Positions 58,642 to 64,000 of a stretch of DNA of 64,000 nucleotides are shown piece by piece. The notes under the pieces are model-generated. The model was given only the letters and a program-made list of their open reading frames with translations, was not told the DNA's origin and did not search any database. Every line of letters begins with the position of its first letter. The first letter of the stretch is position 1. The DNA lies in contig NZ_CP015453.1 of assembly GCF_003096095.1 (NCBI RefSeq), forward strand, positions 2,480,001 to 2,544,000, in the 5' to 3' direction. Source of the DNA: Dietzia psychralcaliphila. GTDB taxonomy: Bacteria; Actinomycetota; Actinomycetes; Mycobacteriales; Mycobacteriaceae. The translations under genes and the position numbers were made by a program.

Positions 58642-60360
58642 CTAGACGCGGACGACGTCGTCGTCGTCATCGTTGTTGTTCTCGGCCTTGTTCTGGGCGT
58701 CAGCGTCGGCGAGCTCCTGCGCCACCTCGTCGGTGTCGTAGTCGGCGGTGGCCAGCGCGATCTGGTCGAAGTCGTAGTCCATCGAACTGCGGTACGACAT
58801 GGCCACGCAGACGATCGTGCTGACCGCGTACGCGACGAGCGAGGCCGTGAGCGTGTCGTAGTCACGCAGGAAGCCGAGGATGAACGGCGCGCTGCCGAGT
58901 GCCGCGATCACGGCCACGACGAGCGCCGGCCTGAGGCCCAGGAAGCCGAAGACCATCAGGCCCAGGACCACGCCCACGCCCACCACGGCGAGCGCCTCGA
59001 CGGCGTATGCCAGCACACCGGAGTCCGGGATCAGCCCGAATCGGGTGGGCAGGAAGACCGCCAGGGCAACCAGGACGGAGACGGTGAAGGCGCTGTTGGT
59101 GACCTTCTTCCAGTAGAAGCTCGCGATCACCGGGAAGACCAACGCTCCCCACAGTGCGCCAACGAACACCAACAGGTCGAGGATGTTGAACCGGATGTTG
59201 GCGAAGAACAACGCGGCCACCGTGGCCAGGACCATGGTGATGCGGCCGACGATGAGCATCACGCGGGGGTTGGGCACCTTGCCGCGGCCGCGCATGCCCT
59301 GGCCGTACAGGTCGCTCATCGCGATCGACGACATGGCGGACAGGTCCGAGTCCGCGGTCGAGGAGAGCGAACCGATGATCATGATGAAGAACACCGCCAC
59401 CAGGACACCGGGCAGGTACTCGGCCGCCACCTGGGGAAGCACGTTGTTCGGGTCGCCGTCGACGGGATCGATTCCGGCGTAGAGGGCGAGCACGCCGACC
59501 ATGCCGATGCCGATGATCGTGGCGCCGTATCCGATGGTCGCCGTGATGAAGGTCGGCCTGATCAGGTCCTCCCGGACCGCGAACAGACGCTGCGCGATGG
59601 TCTGGTTGCCGATCGCGTAGGCGAGGACGGCCGCGATGTACGGAGCACCCTGGTTGAGGAAGGCATCCGACGAGAAGAATGACTGCTGCTGCGGGGTCAG
59701 GTTCTGGGCGCCGGTGGTGAACAGCTCGACTCCGCCGAGGAAGAAGAACATCGACGGCACGATGATGATCACCGCGCCGAGCATGGCCAGCACCTGCGCG
59801 AAGTCGGTGAGCACCGAGGCGCGGAAACCGGACCACAGGGTGTAGAGCAGGACTCCCGCGGCGATCACGATCACGCCCTGGATGAAGCTGAACGGGCTGA
59901 GCATGGAGATCAGCGCGCCGCCGGCGATGAAGTTCGACGTCAACGAGATGACGGAACCCAGGATGTTGGATCCGGCCAGCATGAACTGGGAGGACCTACC
60001 GTGGCGGGCGAACATGACCTCGGCCAGGGTGTGCGCCTGCGGGGCGACCTTGCGGATGCGTTTACCGAAGGGATAGATGAACAGGATCATCAGGGCTCCC
60101 CAGAAACCGTAGTGGATCGGCCCCGAAATACCGTAGAGGTATCCGGAGTTGACCGAGGCGTACATGGAGGACGCCCAGATCCAGGTGGCGGTCATCGACG
60201 CCGCCGAGATCCCGAACCCGATCTTGTGGCCGGCGGTCATGAAGCTGTCGGCGTTCTCTTTCCTCTTCGCGATCCGCGATGACATGAACATGGTGCCGCC
60301 GTAGAACAACACCAGAAGTAGAACCACGGCCGTTGCACTCAACGCTGTAGAGCCCAGCAA
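58642..60360 (-). CDS. Sodium:solute symporter (SSS family)
   Basis: From the TTG at 60360 (AAAGGGG 6-8 bases before) the protein has 572 residues and about 14 membrane helices. Sodium-site features are visible (TWIWASSMYASVN, IGSLSSTADSDLSAMSS) and the last 50 residues are a cytoplasmic, strongly acidic tail ending DDDDDVVRV. Family members take up urea, acetate, proline or other small solutes; the resemblance is closest to the urea/polyamine (DUR3-like) and uncharacterised branches. It is co-transcribed with the 43-residue subunit. Confidence 0.88.
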   Translation of the reverse strand: MLGSTALSATAVVLLLVLFYGGTMFMSSRIAKRKENADSFMTAGHKIGFGISAASMTATWIWASSMYASVNSGYLYGISGPIHYGFWGALMILFIYPFGKRIRKVAPQAHTLAEVMFARHGRSSQFMLAGSNILGSVISLTSNFIAGGALISMLSPFSFIQGVIVIAAGVLLYTLWSGFRASVLTDFAQVLAMLGAVIIIVPSMFFFLGGVELFTTGAQNLTPQQQSFFSSDAFLNQGAPYIAAVLAYAIGNQTIAQRLFAVREDLIRPTFITATIGYGATIIGIGMVGVLALYAGIDPVDGDPNNVLPQVAAEYLPGVLVAVFFIMIIGSLSSTADSDLSAMSSIAMSDLYGQGMRGRGKVPNPRVMLIVGRITMVLATVAALFFANIRFNILDLLVFVGALWGALVFPVIASFYWKKVTNSAFTVSVLVALAVFLPTRFGLIPDSGVLAYAVEALAVVGVGVVLGLMVFGFLGLRPALVVAVIAALGSAPFILGFLRDYDTLTASLVAYAVSTIVCVAMSYRSSMDYDFDQIALATADYDTDEVAQELADADAQNKAENNNDDDDDVVRV

Positions 60361-60720
60361 ATCTGCCCCTTTCCCTCTTCTTTTGTCATGTGAACACGCT
60401 GAGCCTAGTGAATGCACCGCCTTAACGAAGGATCGATGCGGGGCCGACGTTGTGCGGATGGCCAATCAGCTGGGCCGATATGCACGCTCTTCTGGTGGGT
60501 GACCAGGCTTTCGCTGGAGGGAAGCCCCAAACGGCTGAGAGGCACCTTTGAGACAGGGCCCGGTGGGTTCGGCGGACCAGGCGGCGGGGCGACGCGGGGG
60601 CAAGCGGGCCAGCGGTCAGCTGGGCCAGGCCGCGCGCCAGTCGGGCCAGCGGTCAGCTGGGCCAGGCCGGGCAGGCGGGCCAGCGGTCAGCTGGGCCAGG
60701 CCGGGCAGGCGGGCCAGCGG
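60361..60720. other. Intergenic region between symporter and mazG, mostly repeats
   Basis: The right-hand part from 60590 is G/C-rich and repetitive (60607-60748). The part near 60361-60410 is A/T-rich (CTCTTCTTTTGTCATGTG) and probably holds the symporter promoter. No gene seen. Confidence 0.5.
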
Positions 60721-60748
60721 TCAGCTGGGCCAGGCCGCGCGCCAGTCG
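60607..60748. repeat. Tandem repeat derived from the 3' end of mazG
   Basis: Four copies of 37, 34, 34 and 37 bases share GGCCAGCGGTCAGCTGGGCC. The last copy (60712-60748) includes the mazG stop and the final codons (WRAAWPS); the other three lie beyond the stop. The 37-base copies carry CGCGCGCCAGTCG and the 34-base ones GGGCAGGCG. It looks like repeated duplication of the gene end. Confidence 0.85.
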
Positions 60749-61704
60749 GCCGCGGTGGCGTCGGTGGCGGGGACGGGAAGCCGCGACTCGGCCTCGCGGA
60801 GATCGCGGGCAAAGCTCCGGACCACCTGCCGGTACGCCACTTCGGCGGACCCGGAACCGGTCCCGTCCTCGCGGCCAGAGCCGTTCTCGCGGCCCGAGGC
60901 ATCCCCACCGCCAGGGCTGTCCTCGCGGCCAGAGTCGTTCTCACCGCCGGAGCAGTCCTCGCGGCCAGACCCATCATCCCGGCCGCCGGCGGCATGCTCG
61001 CGGAACAGGCCCACCGGGTCCACACGGACCACCCTCATCTCCGCGGGAACCAGCTCGTCGGGGACTCCCGCCGAGCTGGCGCGGGCCAGCACCTTCTGCC
61101 CCAGGGCGAGGGCCGGCATGTCCCACGGGATGCCGTCGACCACCCCGCGCGGCGGGCGACCGGCGCGTTCGGCGGCCTTGGCCACCTGCCACAGGCGGTC
61201 CTGCTCGGCTGCATCGAGGTGAGCTGAACCAACTCCGGCTGAGCCGTCCGGGGTGAACCAGTACGGCGCGCGCCGACGCAGCTTGTCCAACAGTGCGGCG
61301 GCAACATCCTGGATGTCGAACGACCCCTCGGCCCGCTCCGCGCCGATCGCGGCGTGGAACAGCACCTGCAGTAGCAGGTCGCCGAGCTCGGAGACCAGCT
61401 CGTCGCGGTCGCCGTCGGCCACGGCGTCGACCAGCTCCCACGACTCCTCCAGCAGGTACGGCAGCAGCGAGGCGTGAGTCTGGGCGGACTCCCAGTCACC
61501 GTCTCGCCGGATGCGGGCCATCACCTCGACGGCCTCGGCGAGCCGGTCGCCGCCCAGCCGGTCCCCCGCTCCCGTCGAGAAGAGCGTTTCGGACACATCG
61601 GCCGAGTGGACTTGTGCGGAACGCTCTTCTCGACGGGGGTCGGGCTCGGGCCGACGGGGGTCCGGGTCGGGTCGACGGGGGTCCGGGTCGGGGCCCGCGC
61701 TCAT
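60721..61704 (-). CDS. mazG: MazG-family nucleoside triphosphate pyrophosphohydrolase
   Basis: The 327-residue protein has the MazG metal-binding motifs LLEESWELVDA and ELVSELGDLLLQV at about residues 85-115, and YWFTPDG and PWDMPALALGQKV further on. It hydrolyses NTPs or damaged nucleotides. The N-terminus is a repeat (DPDPRRP units from a 21-bp DNA repeat) and a Gly/Asp/Ser/Glu/Arg-rich repeat of about 45 residues lies between the catalytic core and the last 40 residues. A later start is possible. It precedes no obvious partner; mfd lies upstream by 27 bases. Confidence 0.88.
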   Translation of the reverse strand: MSAGPDPDPRRPDPDPRRPEPDPRREERSAQVHSADVSETLFSTGAGDRLGGDRLAEAVEVMARIRRDGDWESAQTHASLLPYLLEESWELVDAVADGDRDELVSELGDLLLQVLFHAAIGAERAEGSFDIQDVAAALLDKLRRRAPYWFTPDGSAGVGSAHLDAAEQDRLWQVAKAAERAGRPPRGVVDGIPWDMPALALGQKVLARASSAGVPDELVPAEMRVVRVDPVGLFREHAAGGRDDGSGREDCSGGENDSGREDSPGGGDASGRENGSGREDGTGSGSAEVAYRQVVRSFARDLREAESRLPVPATDATAADWRAAWPS

Positions 61705-61731
61705 GCCGCCCGCCTCATCCCACGTCCCTCG

Positions 61732-64000
61732 TCACGCCGAGACCATCTCCGGCTGGATCACCGGGTGCGTGCCCTGCGGATCCCCGGCCATTGCGGTGAG
61801 GAAGTCGGCGGCGTACTGCAGCATCTCGTCGTCGCGCGCCTTCTCGGAGCCCGCACCGGCGCGCGCGCCGGCGGCCTTGGGCAGCGGGAGCAGCACGGTC
61901 TTCTGCGTTGCCCGGTACTGCGCGGCCGGGTACATGCGCTTGAGGCGGATCTGCTGGGAGTCCAACAGATCGAGCGGGCCCACGCGCAGGCGCGAGCCGG
62001 CCAGCACGACCTCGCGGACCTTGTACTTCTGGCACACCAGCCGCAGCCGCGACACGGACACCACCCGCCGGGCCTCGACCGGCATCGGTCCGTAGCGGTC
62101 CACCAGTTCCTCGACCACCGCGTCGATGTCCTCGGGCGCCCGCGCCTGCGACAGCTTGCGGTAGGCCTCGAGCCGCAGCCGGTCGCCGTCGACGTACTCG
62201 ACCGGAATGTAGGCGTCGACGGGCAGCTCGATCCGGATCTCGCCCTGTTCCTCCTCGACCTCTACGGTCTCGCCGTCGGCGATCGCGCGGTACGCCTCCA
62301 CGGCCTCGCCCACCAGACGGATGTAGAGGTCAAAGCCGACGCCGGCGATGTGCCCGGACTGCTCGGCACCCAGCACGTTGCCGGCCCCGCGCAGCTCGAG
62401 GTCCTTCATGGCCACGGCCATGCCGGCGCCCAGGTCGTTGTTCTGGGCGATGGTGGCCAGCCGGTCGTAGGCGGTCTCGGTGAGCGGCTTCTCGGGGTCG
62501 TAGAGGAAGTAGGCGTAGCCGCGCTCGCGGGAACGGCCCACGCGTCCGCGCAGCTGGTGCATCTGGGACAGGCCCAGCTGGTCGGAGCGGTCCACGATCA
62601 GGGTGTTGGCGTTGGAGATGTCCAGGCCGGTCTCGACAATGGTCGTGCACACCAGCACGTCGTAGTCGCGGTTCCAGAATCCGCCGACGGTCTGCTCGAG
62701 TTGCTCCTCCCCCATCTGCCCGTGGGCCACCACCACGCGCGCCTCGGGTACCAGGTCGCGGATCCTCGCGGCGGTGGCGTCGATGGTCCGCACCCGGTTG
62801 TGCACGTAGAACACCTGGCCCTCGCGCAGCAGCTCGCGGCGGATGGCGGCCGCGACGTGCTTGTCCGAGTGCGCGCCCACGTAGGTCAGCACGGGCAGCC
62901 GCTCCTCGGGCGGGGTGAGGATCTGACTCATCTCGCGGATGCCGGCCAGCGACATCTCCAGCGTGCGCGGGATGGGCGTGGCGGACATGGTCAACACGTC
63001 CACGTGGGTGCGGAGCGAGGTGATGTGCTCCTTGTGCTCCACGCCGAAGCGCTGCTCCTCGTCCACCACCACCAGGCCGAGGTTCTTCCAGTGCACCGCG
63101 GTGGCCAGCAACCGGTGGGTGCCGATCACCACGTCCACGGTCCCGTCTGCCAGCCCCTTGAGAACCTCCTTCGCCTCGGCGTCGGAGGTGAACCGGCTGA
63201 GCCCCTTCACTGTCACAGGGAACCCGGTCATCCGCTCGACGAAGGTCGCCTGGTGCTGCTGCGCGAGCAAAGTGGTGGGCACCAGCACGGCCACCTGGGT
63301 GCCGTCCTGCACGGCCTTGAACGCCGCCCGCACGGCCACCTCGGTCTTGCCGTAGCCCACGTCGCCCACCACCACGCGGTCCATGGGGGCGGTCTTCTCC
63401 ATGTCCCCCTTGACCTCCTCGATCGCCGTCAGCTGATCGACGGTCTCGGTGAACGGGAACGCGTCCTCCATCTCCCGCTGCCACGGGGTGTCGGGTCCGA
63501 AGGCACGGCCCGGCGCGGATTGGCGCTTGGCGTAGAGCTGCACCAGCTCGGTGGCGATCTCGCGGACCGCCTTGCGCGCCTTACGCTTGGTGTTCTGCCA
63601 GTCGGCGCCGCCCATCTTGCTGAGCGTCGGGGCCTCGCCGCCGACGTAGCGGCTGAGCTGCCCGAGGGATTCCATCGGCACGAACAGGCGGTCGGCGGCG
63701 CCACCGCGCTTGCCGGCCGCGTACTCGATCACCACGTACTCGCGGCGACTCGACCCGTCCCCGCCGCGGACCTGCCGCTCGACCATCTCCACGAAGCGGC
63801 CGATGCCGTGCTGGTCGTGCACCACCCAGTCGCCGGCCTTGAGGGCCAGCGGGTCCACCTGGTTGCGGCGCTTGGCGTGGCGCGCCTTGGGGCGCGCGGT
63901 GGCGCCCAGTCGGTTGCCGGTGAGGTCGGTCTCGGAGACGACGACGAGGTGGTCCGCCTGCTCCCCGGAGTCCGAGGCCAGCGCGAACCCACCGTGCAGG
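61732..64000 (-). CDS. mfd: Transcription-repair coupling factor Mfd (C-terminal part; runs past the window end)
   Basis: About 756 codons are present and the frame is still open at base 64000; full Mfd is about 1200 residues. From the edge inward: the RNA-polymerase-interacting domain ([16 protein letters not shown]), the helicase core with Walker [30 protein letters not shown], the TRG/motif V-VI region ([17 protein letters not shown]) and the C-terminal domain. It removes RNA polymerase stalled at DNA damage and recruits UvrA. The gene's start lies outside the window. Confidence 0.95.
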   Translation of the reverse strand, partial: LHGGFALASDSGEQADHLVVVSETDLTGNRLGATARPKARHAKRRNQVDPLALKAGDWVVHDQHGIGRFVEMVERQVRGGDGSSRREYVVIEYAAGKRGGAADRLFVPMESLGQLSRYVGGEAPTLSKMGGADWQNTKRKARKAVREIATELVQLYAKRQSAPGRAFGPDTPWQREMEDAFPFTETVDQLTAIEEVKGDMEKTAPMDRVVVGDVGYGKTEVAVRAAFKAVQDGTQVAVLVPTTLLAQQHQATFVERMTGFPVTVKGLSRFTSDAEAKEVLKGLADGTVDVVIGTHRLLATAVHWKNLGLVVVDEEQRFGVEHKEHITSLRTHVDVLTMSATPIPRTLEMSLAGIREMSQILTPPEERLPVLTYVGAHSDKHVAAAIRRELLREGQVFYVHNRVRTIDATAARIRDLVPEARVVVAHGQMGEEQLEQTVGGFWNRDYDVLVCTTIVETGLDISNANTLIVDRSDQLGLSQMHQLRGRVGRSRERGYAYFLYDPEKPLTETAYDRLATIAQNNDLGAGMAVAMKDLELRGAGNVLGAEQSGHIAGVGFDLYIRLVGEAVEAYRAIADGETVEVEEEQGEIRIELPVDAYIPVEYVDGDRLRLEAYRKLSQARAPEDIDAVVEELVDRYGPMPVEARRVVSVSRLRLVCQKYKVREVVLAGSRLRVGPLDLLDSQQIRLKRMYPAAQYRATQKTVLLPLPKAAGARAGAGSEKARDDEMLQYAADFLTAMAGDPQGTHPVIQPEMVSA

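Noticed and set aside
58278-60748. Repeats considered as a CRISPR array
   Set aside because: Units are 14-37 bp with no unique spacers, and there are no cas genes. They are tandem repeats.

Overview
The window is high-GC actinobacterial DNA. I think it comes from a mycolic-acid-type Mycobacteriales such as Dietzia, Gordonia or a relative. The reasons are the strongly G/C-ending codons, an ArsR-type regulator whose three metal-binding cysteines fall at the same numbers as in M. tuberculosis CmtR, the chains of 4-bp stop/start overlaps, and the initiator tRNA. The genus is inference. The sequence opens in intergenic DNA and ends inside mfd.

Region 1 (1-10.9 kb) is accessory. It holds a cytosolic copper-storage protein, an orphan CHAT (caspase-like) protein, a serine recombinase, a cadmium module (cadD-cmtR) and a mercury module (merA/merR with a classic operator). 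Next comes a pair of nuclease-associated genes: a coiled-coil protein resembling the N-terminal part of actinobacterial Mrr-type restriction proteins but without the nuclease domain, and a DUF4041/GIY-YIG protein whose PPGW-rich N-terminus is cut off by an in-frame TAA. A SRAP (abasic-site) protein and a small XRE control operon follow.

Region 2 (11-15.2 kb) has an initiator tRNA, a MerR regulator with a membrane partner, an MDR oxidoreductase and a flavodoxin.

Region 3 (15.3-44.9 kb) is the centre of interest: a roughly 30-kb biosynthetic gene cluster. A leftward operon of about 18 genes (32.2 to 15.3 kb) encodes ketoreductase, acyl carrier protein, dehydratase, a GcvT-like protein, a fused ketosynthase/chain-length-factor-like protein, nitroreductase, flavin monooxygenase, epoxide hydrolase, malonyltransferase, two AcpS-type phosphopantetheinyl transferases, a SnoaL/ABM/zinc protein, a second hydrolase, a beta-helix protein, a three-gene drug ABC exporter and RmlA. 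KR, DH, KS/CLF and ACP without aromatase or cyclase point to a highly reducing (polyene-type) type II polyketide synthase. A second flavin hydroxylase, a SARP regulator, a glycosyltransferase, five genes matching the EvaA-E route to a vancosamine-type branched amino sugar, and a large LuxR regulator complete it. The predicted product is a glycosylated, oxidised polyene. No dTDP-glucose 4,6-dehydratase is present, so that step probably comes from the rhamnose pathway elsewhere in the genome.

Region 4 (45-64 kb) looks like ordinary chromosome: a heterodimeric ABC exporter with complementary degenerate ATP sites, a lytic transglycosylase, a TetR/MpaB pair, a SatD-like pair, a lactate-oxidase-family enzyme, a SulP transporter, two glycosyltransferases, a sodium/solute symporter with its small subunit, mazG and mfd. 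Short tandem repeats, many in frame inside genes, recur from 21 to 61 kb. A related 60-bp element followed by a hairpin sits on each side of the cluster, at 13.02 and 45.25 kb.
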